A stretch of DNA of 64,000 nucleotides from Perognathus longimembris pacificus (GCF_023159225.1 NC_063188.1:12545086-12609085); one strand, 5' to 3'. Positions 1 through 13,362 are shown, numbered from the stretch's first letter. The notes: generated by a model from the letters alone, not told the origin. Made by a program: numbers and translations.

Positions 1-149
1 TTCATCAATTCCTTACTTTAGGAGTATGAGTTGTGGGATAGTAACATATAAGCAGCACCTCTGAGAACAGAGCCTAGCAATCTGTGTCTTAAACCATTCT
101 GACTTGTCTCTTCTCATTTTCTCCCATCTGAATTTTACTGTTTTCTTTT

Positions 150-371
150 TTGTGCCAGTCCTGAGGCTTGAACTCAGGGCCTGAGTGCTGCCCTTGAGCA
201 TGTTTTACTCAAGGCTAGAGCTCTACTATTTGAGCCACAGTGCCACTTCTGACTTTTTCTATGATTAATAACTCTCATGGGCTTTCCTGCCTGGGCTAAC
301 TTTGAACTGAGGTCATCAGATCTCAGCCTCCTGAGTAGGATTACAGGCATGAGCCACTGGCATCTGGCTCC
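150..371 (-). repeat. Composite SINE: B1/7SL-like left half plus Geo right half
   Basis: The plus strand shows the reverse complement of the Geo unit (gccagtcctg, ctcaggg, gagccacagtgccactt), then the complement of a B1-like unit (ctcctgagtaggattacagg). This is the second composite SINE type in the window. Confidence 0.7.
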
Positions 372-1499
372 AATTTTTATCTCTATTAGAGTCCCAGCAT
401 ATCTTTAAAGGACATTACATAAAATTTTATGCCCTTTTGATCTCTTATAAACCTTCCTCTTGTATTACAGGGCTGTTTTTTGAAGGAAAAGACACAATTT
501 GTGTTTGTTCTATTTTATTGGAAATCAAGGGAAAAATGAGGACATTTTTTGCCCTTTTATAATTTTAACTCTAGGCCTTTCCACATCCCAGTTGCCATCC
601 AAAATATTTTTATTTCTTTCTCCTTCTGTATCCAGGGAGGCTTTTAGTACTCTTTCATTCATTGAACAAACATTCCTAGTAGGATAAACAGTGTGATAAA
701 TGTGATATGTTTCCATTTAAACATGTATTCTCTCAGCCATGCCCCTCCAATGCAAGAGTTCAATGAAAACTAAACTTCCAGTTTCAGTAGTTTCCTAGTG
801 TACAAGTCAAAAGGCTTCAGAGTTCTTTACTGATGCTTGGGTTGAGTGTTGTAGTCGAGTCCTTACCTGCTAGATTTGGTACTCAAACTGTTAACAGATC
901 AGGGAAGGAGTAGAAGATATTAGGTTAGGAATTCAAAAGGCTTACCAACTGAGGAACTTGGAGTTCCCTTGGAAGGAATAGAACCCCTGAAGTCACATAC
1001 ATGTGCACTTGACTCCCAAGCCTTATACTTGCTGGCCAAAGTCATTCCTCTCTGCCTGTTTCCTCATCTGTAACATGAGGATGAACACAGAAGCTGACTC
1101 ACAAAGTTGTGCTGAGGATTGCAGGAGGGAGTCCATGACAGACCTCTAGCACTAAGGCCTCCCATGCAGTGACTAGACAGATGGCAGCTCTTGCTTGGTA
1201 CAATGAGGTGTTCAAGACTTAGGGACTACTCTAAGGCAGACTGTCACTGCTGCCACACCCTTCTCTGAGCTTTGACTTTCCAGCTTGGAAGGAGATGTCC
1301 ATCATGTCCTCTTCCTCCTCCTCTGTGAACTTGGCCGTTTCCAGTCTGGTGAGTTCACCAACAGTGAGGATCAGCCTCTCATGCCAGGAAGGGCCAGGTA
1401 CTCCCAAAGTGACATGGCTCAGGATCGTCTGGCCATCTGTGCGAAGGGAAGGTGCGGTGCCATAGGGTCAGTTAGGGATAAGGCGTTGGGGTCAGCTGC
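372..1499. other. Unique intergenic sequence
   Basis: No gene, repeat family or regulatory feature could be supported here. Confidence 0.4.
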
Positions 1500-1990
1500 A
1501 CCTTTAAGGGGCCACAGCTGACCTCAGCCTGTCCCTCCCCTTCCTGTCTTTAACCGGAAGAGAAGGAAGTCTGACATCACTTGAGGGACAGCTCCTTGGG
1601 ACCAATCAGGGGCCCCTCTCTTGTGCCCGCCTTTGGGGTATATCTGGGAGGCTCCTCATTTGAATAAACAGAAGCCCTAGAGGTTTTCTTCAGGGACCCA
1701 CGCGTCCGTGTCGTTCTTGGTGGCTTTGGGGCACCCTGCGACCACATGCCACCGAGGCTACCCATGGCCATCGCTCCCTCGTGAGCGGTAATGGGCCACC
1801 CAAGAAGGGGCAGACAAGCCCCTTCCCCCCCAAGCGAGGGGAATTAGAGAGAGAGAGAGACGAGGCTACCTGTGGCCATCGCTCCCACGTGAGAGTGATA
1901 AAGGGCCACCCAGGAAGGGGCGGACAAGCCCCTTCCCTCCCAAGCGAGGGGAAGTCGAGAGAGAGAGCCCACAATAAGGGGTGTGTAATG
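1500..1990 (+). mobile_element. LTR-like endogenous retroviral fragment with tandem repeat
   Basis: A TATA-like GGGGTATATC (about 1637), AATAAA at 1663-1668 and a following U5-like stretch (gtcgttcttggtgg) fit the order of a class II rodent LTR. Beyond it two units of about 108 bp (1754-1861 and 1862-1965) repeat with roughly 85-90% identity by eye, each ending in a GA run. No primer binding site, gag or pol was seen and the borders are not resolved. Confidence 0.4.
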
Positions 1991-3593
1991 TAGTTGCTTG
2001 AGAATTCTAGAGCTGAGAAAGCTGTCATCAACTCAGTGAGAAACGGCAAGACTCAAAGATAAGACTGTAGCCCAAGAGGCAAGGCAAATGGACATTGGGG
2101 GAAAGGAAGGAAAAAGTGAGGAGATTTGGCCAAAATAAAAAAACCATCAAAAAAGAAAGAAAATGAATCCAGAATGAATCATCACTGTTCCTGTGCATCA
2201 CAGCCAAGTTCCAGCAGATGCAGGGCAAGAGTCAGAAAAGAAAGGAGAGAAAGAGGAAACCTGAGCTCTGTCCCAACTGTGGGTGTGATGGATTAAGCCA
2301 CCAGATAGTTAGGAGGGAAACAAAGAGCTGCCCTGTGGTTGGTAATCTTGCCACTTCATATACTGTAGCGTTGAAGTTGTAGCAGTAGAAATGTAAATTT
2401 GCTAGACTTGGTAAATTCTCTGAATATATATGTTTTATTTTCAAAACTTATCCTTTTAATACAAGATTTGACCATTTCCAGACCCATGATGAGTCTGTGG
2501 GTGTCAGGATTAGGGTGGGGGAATAGCCAAGTAGGAGAGAATCCCAGTTTTCTTCTGCTCACCAGGGACTGTGTGCTGGCCAAATACCGGAAGGAAAGAA
2601 GAGCTGGGGAGGGGAGGAGTATGGAAAAGGAAGAATTCTGGAAAGGAGCTGCTAGAATCCTTTCCCAGCTGTGAGTCTGTTTTGACTCCCAGATAAACAG
2701 TACTCCTCCCAAACTGACAGCTTTCAGCTCCAGCATTTCTCTGAGAAATACATAGATATTCTGGTAGGAGCTTCTTAGGGAGCTGGTGTAGTCCCAAAGG
2801 AAAGCCTAAGGTTTTCATAATAATCATTACTTGCAGCCAATAAGATTCATGGACCTGGAAGGTAAGACTTCCTTTACAGTGTCTTCATATCTTTGCTAGG
2901 TACTGAGTAAGTGCTTGGTAAACCTTTAAGTGAATGACTTACCTGTTGGATGAAAAAGTGAGTCCTACATTTCATATTAATCAAAGCAAGTTCTAGGGCC
3001 AACAAATGGCTATAGGCTAAAAAGAGGCCTAAAAAATATACGGTTAAAGCAAAGTACAGACTTTGGATATGTTCTCAAACAGAACTAATGAAACAATTAG
3101 AAAACTTTAATAGTATTGGATAATTCAGTGGGCCATTTTATTTGCCCTGCACATTTTGCTTTAAAAGTTATCATCATTTGAAAACAAGACATTAGACATC
3201 AAAATCTAAATTCCTTGATTATTTTTAATGGGGTGATCTAGCCATTGATAGGCTCATCTTACCACTAAGAAATATGGGCTGAAATTAAAGCTATAGCTTA
3301 GAAGTAATCTTTCCATCTCCACCTTGGATGGGGAACAATTACCAATTCTTTTCAAAAGGCCTCACCCATCACTCCAAACAAGACTGACTTCTCATCCCTT
3401 GGACCTCTAGGAAATTGTTTTAATTATTCTCCTGGCTCTTTTCATACAATTTTAGATATGTGCATGACTTATCTTCCCTACCTCTACCACATTCCTGGTC
3501 GAATTAAGGCCTTAAGAGCCTCTGAAAATACTGAAAAGGTTATATAGGGTGCATTTTCATATGTAATTTCTAGTCAAATTTTAATTTTATTTG
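1991..3593. other. Unique intergenic sequence
   Basis: Purine-rich then AT-rich sequence. Short frames on both strands lack splice context or recognisable protein families. Confidence 0.4.
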
Positions 3594-3797
3594 TTTTTTT
3601 TTTTTGCCAGTCCTGGGCCTTGAACTCAGGGCCTGAGCACTGTCCCTGGCTTCTTTTTTGCTCAAGGCTAGCACTCTACCACTTGAGCCACAGCGCCACT
3701 TCCGGCTTTTTCTATATACGTGGTGCTGGGGAATCGAACCCAGGGCTTCATGTATACGAGGCAAGCTCTCTACCACTAGGCCACATTCCCAGCCCTC
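3594..3797 (-). repeat. IDL-Geo SINE
   Basis: Full antisense dimer with poly(T) at the left, flanked by a duplicated tcaaattttaatttt. Confidence 0.9.
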
Positions 3798-3883
3798 AAA
3801 TTTTAATTTTAAAGTGTTAATGTTTAAAAGTAAACTGAAAGCAAACTTTGGAGATTAAAAACAAGTAAATCAACCCCAGTGCT

Positions 3884-3977
3884 GGTGGCTCATGCCTGTA
3901 ATCCTAGCTACTCAGGAGACTGAGATGTGAGTGTGAGAATCATGGTTCAAAGCCAGCCCAGGAAAGAAAGGCCATGA
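3884..3977 (+). repeat. B1-Geo composite SINE, left part (continues at 13039)
   Basis: B1-like start (gtgctggtggctcatgcctg) running to ggccatga, where L1-A interrupts it. The remainder resumes at 13039-13178. Confidence 0.8.
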
Positions 3978-5902
3978 ATGCAATACCCATTAATATCCCA
4001 ACACCATTTTTTAATGAAATAGAGGAAGCAATCCAGAAATTCATATGGAACAATAAAAGACCTAGAATAGCAAAAACAATCCTAAGCAGAAAGAACAGTG
4101 CTGGAGGAATTACAATACCCAACTTCAAGCTGTATTATAAAGCTATAGTAATAAAAACAGCTTGGTATGGGCACCGGAACAGGCCTGAAGACCAATGGAA
4201 CAGGATTGAAGACCCAGAAATGAACCCACAGAACTATGCCTACTTAATGTGTGATAAAGGAGCTAAAACAATAGTTTGGAAGAAAGATAGCCTCTTTAAC
4301 AAATGGTGCTGGCAAAGCTGGTTCAACACATGCAACAAACTAAAACTAGATCCTTATATATCACCCTGCACCAAAATCAATTTCAAATGGATTAAAGACC
4401 TCGAAATCAAAACAGACACCCTCGGGCTGGGGATATAGCCTAGTGGCAAGAGTGCCTGCCTCGGACACACGAGGCCCTAGGTTCGATTCCCCAGCACCAC
4501 ATATACAGAAAACGGCCAGAAGCGGCGCTGTGGCTCAAGTGGCAGAGTGCTAGCCTTGAGCGGGAAGAAGCCAGGGACAGGGCTCAGGCCCTGAGTCCAA
4601 GGCCCAGGACTGGCCAAAAAAAAAAAAAAAAAAAAAAAACAGACACCCTGAAAACACTAAAGGAAGGAGTAGGAGAAACACTTGGGCTCCTTGGCGCAGG
4701 ACGGAACTTTCTTAACAATGACCCAGAAAGGCTACAAATCAAAGAAAGGTTGGACAAATGGGACTGCATCAAACTGCAGAGCTTCTGCATGGAAAAGGAC
4801 ATAGCTTGCAAGATAAACAGAAAGCCCACAGACTGGGAGAAGATCTTTACCGGTCAGTCAACAGACAAAGGCCTCATATCTAAAATATATGCAGAACTAA
4901 AAAAATTACCTTCCTCCAAAACAAAACCGCAAAGAACCAATAGCCCCCTCATCAAGTGGACTAAAGACTTACAAAGAGACTTCTATGATGAGGAAATGAG
5001 AATGGCCAAGAGACATATGAAAAAGTGCTCTACATCACTGGCCATAAAAGAAATGCAAATCAAAACAACATTGAGATTCCATCTCACCCCAGTAAGAATG
5101 TCATATATCAAGAAAACTAACAATAACAATTGTTGGAGGGGATGTGGCCAAAAGGGAACCCTACTTCATTGTTGGTGGGAATGTAAACTGGTTCAGCCAC
5201 TCTGGCAAGCAGTATGGAGATTCCTCAGAAGGCTAAATATAGAACTCCCCTATGACCCAGTAGCCCCACTTTTGGGTATCTATCCAAAGAACACAAACAA
5301 AATCACAGTAATGCCACCAGCACAACAATGTTTATCGCAGCGCAATTTGTCATAGCGAGAATCTGGAACCAACCCAGATGCCCCTCCGTAGATGAATGGA
5401 TCAGGAAAATGTGGTACATATACACAATGGAATTTTATGCCTCTATCAGAAAGAATGACATTGCCCCAGTTGTAAGGAAATGGAAGGACTTGGAAAAAAT
5501 TATACTAAGCAAAGTGAGCCAGACCCAAAGAAACATGGACTCTATGGTCTCCCTTATTGGGAATAATAAGTACAGGTTTAGGCAAGTCACAGCAGAGGAT
5601 CACAAGAGCCCAATATAGCTATACCCTTATGAACACATAATATGATGCTAAGTGAAATGAACTCCATGTTATGGAAACGATTGTTATATCACAGTTGTAA
5701 CTACTTTCAATGTCCCATGTGTATCTGTAGCTTCTATTATTGATGATGTTCTTGTATCACCTTCCTGTGGTTGTACCTACACTATCTCTGTAATCTTATC
5801 TGAGTATATTGGAAAACGTGTATACTGATATTAGAACTAGGAAATTGAAAGGGAATACCAAAATTGAGAGACACAGGGTAAAAAAAGAAAAACAACTACA
5901 AA
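3978..5902 (+). mobile_element. L1-A, 5'-truncated LINE-1 (ORF2 C-terminal part and 3' UTR)
   Basis: The frame starting [14 protein letters not shown] is the C-terminal part of L1 ORF2. It is interrupted by an IDL-Geo SINE (4424-4639) and resumes as [14 protein letters not shown] through the cysteine-rich [17 protein letters not shown] segment to about 5618, with a frameshift near 5330. The 3' UTR continues at 12856-13038. The 11-bp aaaggccatga flanks the whole insertion (3967-3977 and 13039-13049). Confidence 0.88.
4424..4639 (+). repeat. IDL-Geo SINE inside L1-A
   Basis: Complete sense dimer with poly(A), flanked by aaaacagacaccct on both sides. It is younger than L1-A. Confidence 0.92.
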
Positions 5903-7202
5903 AACAATACTTGTGGGGAAGGAAAATGGCGCCGCCACAGTGGGGAGGTACCCTGACTCGCTCCAACTAAATAGCGAGCTGGGAACTCCAGCACCCAACA
6001 CCCCATCACGAATACAGCAAAACCAGCAGCCAGAAGCAGTGGAGAAATGCAGGAAAACAAAAAGGAGTAAAAAAGAAGAACCGAAAACCTACACAGAGCT
6101 GGAGAATCTACGGGGCACCCTCCTCCCACCAGCCGACCCTGGCCCGAACAGGGCCAGGCTGGGAAAGGGGAACCTGGCAATCAGCAGACCAACTGCCGGG
6201 AGCACAGAGTCCTGACAGTGGGACTCCACGGACACCAGGGAGAGTGCGGACCAAGACACACGGCTACGGCAGCGATGGGAAGTTCAGGCCCACACCGGGA
6301 ACGGACGGACGTAAGTGGCTGGGGAACCCAGCAGTGCAGAAGGGGAGAGCCAGTGACACCACCACGACCTTTCGCCACACCACAGCACTCCACGCCTGAA
6401 GGACCCACGGCGGTGCGGGACACACACACAATCCAGGACCAGGGCCGGGGGACAGCCTGCAGTGCAAGCCCCACCTGAGACGCCTGGACCTAGCGGAATT
6501 TTACAACTAAAATCACAGGTGCTGGTGGGCAATACCAGCACAGCAGGGACACCTGGGCGCCCCCCTCGCAGCGGAAGCGCAATCTGAGGGCGCTAACCCG
6601 CACCCGGACAGTTGATCCCACTGGGCCCCACACATACCGCCTCCCACAGCAGAGACACGAGAGGTCGCAAGCAAAACCCAACAACCCGGGACTCACTCTG
6701 GTAGGCGTACCCCGCTCAGGTGGACAGGGCCGCAGCGGCAGCGCACTGGTCGGCGGGGCCCCTGGCGACAGCACCCGCTCTGGTAGGCGTACCCTGCTCA
6801 GGTGGGCGTGGCCAAAGCGGCAGCGCCCGCTCTGGTAGGCATGCCTACACAGGAGGGCAAAGCTCTCCATCGGCCCGCGCCCGCTCATTTTGGCGCATTC
6901 CGCCCAAGGGGGTGGGCCACCCCTCAACAACACCGGCCCTGGAGTGGTCCACAAAGGAAGGCAAACTGCCTGAGAGGTGAGCTCCTCTGACCAAGATACA
7001 GAGTGGAAAAAAGAACCAAAGAAGAGATAAGCCTCCATGCCACGCTGAATCAGCGACCAGCAAACCCCCAACAGGGGCACGCTAAGGTCAGCACAGCAGA
7101 GCGGCAGGACACTGTCCCGCAGAGAAAGACACAGAACCTACCGGCCCCCAAGAGCAGGGAGAGTGACCACATCAGCAACAACCGTGAAGGTCACGCTCAC
7201 CA

Positions 7203-8434
7203 TTGGGAAGCAAGGTCCAACAGCCAAACCCAAACCAGAGCCAGGACACCAGGACACAAAGCTCCCACCGGCAGACCAGCAGGAAACAACACAAAACCAA
7301 ACCAGAGAAGCTACCCACAGATCCCCAGATGCGCAAATCACAAAGAAATATAACACAGTTCATCAAAGAGCAAGCCAACTCGCCAGCTCCAAAAAGCAGC
7401 ACGACTGAAGAGGAGATGGAAAATAAAAAAGCAAATGAGGCCATGTTAACAGAAATAAGGGAAATCGCCAGAATCGAGATCAGGAAACAATTCCAGGAGT
7501 TTAGAAGGGAAGTCTTCAAGGACATCCAGGAAGCCAAGAAAGAAATGGAAGCAAAAATGGATACAATGCAAGCCTCCTTTAAAGAAGACCTTAACATCCT
7601 GAGAAGTGAAATGCATGAAAAAATAGATTTAAAATATAATTCTTTAAAGGAAGAAATTTCCACGATCAGAGCTGATCTGACAACCATAAATAGCTCTCTG
7701 ACATCCATAAACTCCGCAATTGAATCCACAGCACAAAGAATCGACCAAATGGAATCCAGAATCTCTCGCTTGGACGATGAAGCAGCCGACAACAACCAGA
7801 AAATTACCACACTCCAAGAAACAGTGAAGCTTCAGGGAAGACTAATCCAGGAACGAATGGATAAAGACAAGAGATTGGAGAAGGAGCCGAATACCAGAGC
7901 AGAGGGCTTCATCATATTTTCAATAAAGTTATTGCAGAAAACTTCCCCAATCTCACAAGGGACCCCATCCAGGTAACTGAAGCCTATAGGACACCTGGCA
8001 GGCCAGACCCCAGAAAAGCCACCCCAAGGCACATAATATTCAAGACTTCAGATCTCAAGAATAAAGAGCAAATTCTGAATTTAGCCAAAGCAAAGAAAGA
8101 AATTTTCTACAATGGGAAGAGGATACAAATAACAGGAGACCTCTCCACACAAACCTACCAAGCACGAAGTGGGTGGAAGAGCACCATACAAGTACTAAAG
8201 GCTAACAATATGCAACCTTGGATCAAATATCCAGCGAAATTGGAGTTCACATTCAAAGGGAAAACCAGATCTTTCCACACCAAAGAGGATCTAAAGGAGT
8301 ATGTGAATAAAAAACCAGCCCTACAGCGAATTCTAAGAGGGGAAACCCACCTAACAGAGATCGTACAAGAGACACAGACAGAAACAGAAAGAAACTACAA
8401 TAGCCAAAGCCCAACAGAAAGAACAGCTCACTAA
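7203..8434 (+). pseudogene. L1-B ORF1 (RNA-binding chaperone), broken
   Basis: The first frame (7203-7976) encodes the coiled-coil part of ORF1p. Near 7890-7920 most of the RNA-recognition domain is missing and the frame shifts. The C-terminal domain reappears in another frame at about 7960-8434 (SGWKSTIQVLKANNMQPW and on). Confidence 0.85.
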
Positions 8435-8480
8435 AGACAAGGAAAAAAAAAAAAAGAGGAAAAAACAGCCCAACAAGAAA

Positions 8481-11400
8481 ATGGAAGGAGAAAAAACACT
8501 CTTATCATTGATCTCTTTGAATATAAATGGTTTAAACTCTCCGATAAAGAGGAGCAGACTGGCAGAATGAATCCGCAAACAACAAGTTGACATCTGTTGT
8601 CTACAAGAGACACACCTTACAGCAAGGGACAAAAACAGGCTCCGACTGAAAGAATGGAGCAAGATATTTCAAGCAAACGCACCTACCAAAACGGCAGGTG
8701 TAGCCATCCTGATCTCAGACAAGCTGGACTTTTCATTAAAATCAACTCAAAAAGACAAAGAAGGACACTACATTTTAATACAAGGAAAAATACAGAATCA
8801 AGACATCACGGTGATAAATGTATGCTCACCGAACAAAAGAGGCCCTACATATGTCAAGCAAATTCTCACAGAATTACAGAACAAGATAGACGCAAACACA
8901 ATCATAGTGGGTGACTTTAATACCTCACTCTCTCCAAGAAACAGAGCCAACACCCAGAGGATCAGCAAGGGAGCTGAGGACCTAAATAACACCATATCCC
9001 AAATGGATCTGACAGATCTATACAGAATCTTCCACCCTACAGAGACCCATTACACCTTCTACTCAGCAGCCCATGGATCATACTCCAAAATAGACCATGT
9101 CATAGCCCACACAAAGAACCTCAGCAAATACAAAAGTATTGACGTCATCCCATGTATTATATCTGATCACAGTGAATTAAAGGTAACCCTCAATAACAAC
9201 GGTTACCATAGAGGCTATACACATTCTTGGAGGCTAAACCCCACAATCTTATCCAACACTTGGGCCACAGACCAAATTAAAGATGAAATCAACGAATTCA
9301 TAAGCCACAATGACAATGAAAATACATCACAAAGAAACCTATGGGACACAGCTAAGGCAGTACTGAGGGGCAAGATCATTGCCCTCAGCACTCAAGTTAA
9401 AAGATTGGAAGCAGAGCAGGTGAATAACCTCACGATGAAACTAAGACACCTGGAGAAACAAGAAATGACCGAATCTAAATCGACTAGGGGGAGAGAGATC
9501 CCAAAGATTAAAGAAGAGATAAATCTGATTGAAAATAGAAAGACCATTCAACAAATAAATAAGACTAAAAGCTGGTTCTTTGAAAAAATAAATAAAATTG
9601 ACAGACCCCTCACAAGACTTACAAAAAAAAGATAAGAGTCTCATACGTAAAATCAGGGAATGCACCGGAAAAATTACAAGTACACACAATATTCAAACAA
9701 TGATAAGGAACTATTTCCAGAACCTCTACTCAGCAAAAAACAATAATTTTACAGAAATGGATCAATTCTTAGAGAAGTATAAACTGCCCAAACTGAACCA
9801 GGAAGAAATAAATCAACTAAATAAACCAATAATTTACAGTGAGATACAGGAGGTAATCAAGAACCTCCCAAGAAAGAAAAGCCCAGGCCCAGATGGATTC
9901 ACTAACGAATTCTACAAAACCTTTAGTGAGGAGCTAATACCAATATTCCTCAAAATCTTCCGCAAAATAGAAACAGAGGGAGAAATCCCAAACTCATTCT
10001 ATGAAGCTAATATCATACTCATTCCCAAACCAGGCAAAGACCCAACAAAAAAAGAGAACTACAGACCAATATCACTAATGAACACAGATGCAAAGGTCCT
10101 CAATAAAATATTAGCTAACAGGATCCAGAAACTGATCAAGAAAATTATACATCATGACCAAGTAGGCTTCATCCCACAGTCACAAAGATGGTTCAACATC
10201 CGTAAATCAATCAACATAATTCACCACATAAACAGAACTAAAATCAAGAATCACATTGTTATCTCAGTCGATGCCCAAAAAGCCTTTGACAAAATACAAC
10301 ATCCATACTTATTAAAAGCTTTGGAGAGAACAGGAATAGATGGAACATTCCTCAAAACAATCAAAGCCATATACAACAGACCAACTGCTAATAGCATATT
10401 AAATGGAGAGAAACTTCAATCATTCCCCCTAAATTCAGGAACAAGACAAGGATGCCTACTCTCCCCACTTCTTTTCAACATAGTGCTGGAATCCCTAGCC
10501 ATAGCAATAAGGCAAGAGGAGGACATCAAAGGATCCACATCGCCAAGGAAGAAATCAAGTTATCCCTATTTGCAGACGACATGATCTTATATCTGAAGGA
10601 CCCAAAAAACTCAGTCCACAAACTCCTACACCTAATAAACCATTTTGGCAAAGTAACAGGATACAAAATTAATCCACAAAAGTCAGCAGCTTTTCTGTAC
10701 ACCAGCAATATACAAACAGAAAAGGAAATTATACAAACAATTCCATTTACAGTAGCCAAAAAAAGAATAAAGTACCTAGGGATCAACTTAACGAAGGACG
10801 TGATGGACCTATTTAATGAAAACTATAAAAATCTAATAAGGGAAATCAAAGAAGACACAAGGAGATGGAAAGTACCTAGGGATCAACTTAACCAAGGACG
10901 TGACGGACCTATTTAATGAAAACTATAAAAATCCAATAAGGGAAATCAAAGAAGACACAAGGAGATGGAAAGACCTCCCATGCTCATGGGTAGGCAGAAT
11001 CAATATAGTGAAAATGGCTATATTGCCCAAATTGTTATACAAATTCAATGCAATCCCCATCAAAATCCCAGTTACATTCTTCACTGAAATAGAGAAAACA
11101 ATCCATAAATTCATATGGAACAGCAAAAGACCTAGAATAGCCAAAGCAATTCTAGGCAAAAAAAGCAGTGCAGGAGGTATCACAATACCAGACTTCAAGC
11201 TCTACTACAGGGCCATCATAACAAAAACAGCCTGGTATTGGTATAAAAACAGATCGGAAGACCAATGGATTAGAATTGAAGATCCAGAAATAAAATCACA
11301 CTCTTTCAGTCAGCTGATATTCGACAAAGGAACTAAAGACATACAATGGAATAAACATAGCCTCTTCAACTACTGGTGCTGGGAGAACTGGGCAGCCATA

Positions 11401-12400
11401 TGCAGAAAACTCAAAGTAGACCCAAGCCTATCACCATGCACCAAGATCAACTCAAAATGGATCAAGGACCTCAATATCAGACCTGAAACCCTGAAACTAC
11501 TGAAGGACAGAGTAGGAAAGATGCTAGAACTTATAGTCACAGGAAGGAACTTCCTGAATAGAGTCCCAGGGGCACAACAAATAGGGGAGAGACTCAACAA
11601 ATGGGACTACTACAAAATAAAAAGTTTCTGCACAGCTAAGGACATAGCCACCGAAACAGAAAGACAGCCAACGATATGGGAAAGGATCTTTACCAGCACA
11701 GCAACAGACAAAGGCCTAATATCTGTCATCTACAGAGAACTCAAAAAACTAAGCCCCTCCAAGCCCAATAAACCAATTAGGAAATGGGCAAAGGAGCTAA
11801 AGAGAGACTTCACGAGAGAAGAAATAAAAATGGCAAAGAAACATATGAGGAAATGTTCAACATCCCTGATAGTAAAGGAAATGCAAATAAAAACAACCCT
11901 GAGATACCACCTCACCCCAGTTAGAATGGCCTATACTCTGAACTCAGGCAACAACAAATGCTGAAGGGGGTGCGGGCAAAGAGGAACCCTTCTCCATTGT
12001 TGGTGGGAATGCAAATTAGTATAACCACTGTGGAGAACAGTATGGAGGTTTCTCAAAAAGCTCAATATAGACCTACCCTATGACCCAGCCATACCACTCC
12101 TACGCATCTATCCTAAACAGCAAACCCCAAGATATCAAAAAGACATTTGTACTTCCATGTTTATCGCGGCACAATTCACAATAGCCAAAATATGGAAACA
12201 ACCCAGATGCCCCTCCACAGACGAATGGATCCAAAAAATATGGTACCATACACAATGGAATACTGCATAGCGATTAGGAATGGTGAAATATTGTTATTCG
12301 CAGGGAAATGGTCAGAACTCGAACAAATAATGTTGAGCCAGACAAGCCTAGAACACAGAAAACAAAGGGGCATGATCTCCCTGATATATGACTGTTAAGA
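8481..12400 (+). pseudogene. L1-B ORF2 (endonuclease and reverse transcriptase), broken
   Basis: The ATG at 8481 leads to an endonuclease domain with a TGA at 8568-8570 in place of a Trp codon. GDFN and SDH motifs remain. A frameshift near 9630 precedes the RT domain ([15 protein letters not shown]); another near 10530 precedes the FADD motif. A 100-bp tandem duplication (10771-10870 and 10871-10970) shifts the frame again. A TGA at 11962-11964 and further breaks affect the cysteine-rich end. Confidence 0.88.
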
Positions 12401-12855
12401 AAGGGAGACGGAGAGACAGTAGAGACCAAGTCTGCGAAACCAAAAACTGCTTGTCAAATAGTATTTCCCACAGGATTGGGGCAGCAACCCAACAGTATGT
12501 AACTAAAACCAAACAATTACTCAACACATAAAGGTCAAAAATTGACCTCTCAGTGGAATACAATAGCTCAAAATCTATGTATGTACGTTCATATAAGACT
12601 ACTGTCGACATATTGTCTAATATCAACATTGCATTTAAAGCCCTAGGCGAATTTTCTCGGGCGCAGCCACGTGGCTACTGTATATGTTCTTGATACATTG
12701 TATATTGTATATATGTCTACCTGACCTAGAGAAGGGAAAGAAAACAGGGCATAAGATATCACAAGAAATGTACACAGTGCCCTACTATGTAACTGTACCC
12801 TTTTTGCACAACACCCTGTCCAAAAAATTTTTGTTCAATTAATAAATAAATAAAT

Positions 12856-13038
12856 AACAATACTTGCAAAACTGTTTGGTGTAAATGAACTGAACACCTT
12901 ATGGGGGGAAAGGGAAGGGGGGAGGAGGGGGGTATGTAACAAACAGTACAAGTAATGTATCCAATGCCTAACGTATGAAACTGTAACCTCTCTGTACATG
13001 AGTTTGATAATAAAAATTTGAAAAAAACAAACAAAAAA
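12856..13038 (+). mobile_element. L1-A 3' end, resumed after L1-B
   Basis: The sequence from caaaactgtttgg to the A-rich tail matches the 3' UTR end of L1-D at 42030-42190 (reverse complement) and contains a G-rich tract, typical of L1 3' UTRs. Confidence 0.85.
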
Positions 13039-13178
13039 AAAGGCCATGAGACTCTCATCTCCAATTAACCACAAGAAAACCAGAAGGGAAGCTGGGGCTC
13101 AAGTGGTAGAGTGCTATCGTTGAGCTCAAGGACAGTACCCAAGCCCTGAGTTCAAGCCCCATAACCAACCAAAAATAA
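13039..13178 (+). repeat. B1-Geo composite SINE, right part
   Basis: Resumes at ggccatgagactctcatctc and continues through the Geo unit (ctcaagtggtagagtgc, gagttcaagccc). Confidence 0.8.
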
Positions 13179-13362
13179 ATAAATAAACAAATAAACCTAC
13201 ACCTAGTGAATAGTTGAAGAAATAGTAAAATGAACTACATATAATAATATAGATTAGATTTTAAATATCATGTTGTATTAACTGTTGTCCTCACTTTTGA
13301 GACTACTTGATAGAGTATTTCAGATATGAGACTTCACTCCTAAATTAGTCAGCATTTATGAC

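Larger units (their letters stand above)
5914..12855 (+). mobile_element. L1-B, nearly full-length LINE-1 nested in L1-A
   Basis: The 6.9-kb element starts GGGGAAGGAAAATGGCG, with the ATGGCG core of a YY1-type site near the first base as in full-length L1s. A GC-rich 5' UTR (to about 7200), ORF1, ORF2, a 3' UTR and an AATA-rich tail follow. It is flanked by aacaatacttg (5903-5913 and 12856-12866), which lies within L1-A's 3' UTR. Both ORFs are broken, so it is not autonomous. Confidence 0.9.

Noticed and set aside
5913..7080. Several GC-rich frames of 60-196 codons
   Set aside because: They lie in the L1-B 5' UTR, which is GC-rich and free of stops by composition; no ORF1-like protein there.
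7172..7810. 212-codon minus-strand frame
   Set aside because: Antisense shadow of the L1-B ORF1 coiled coil.
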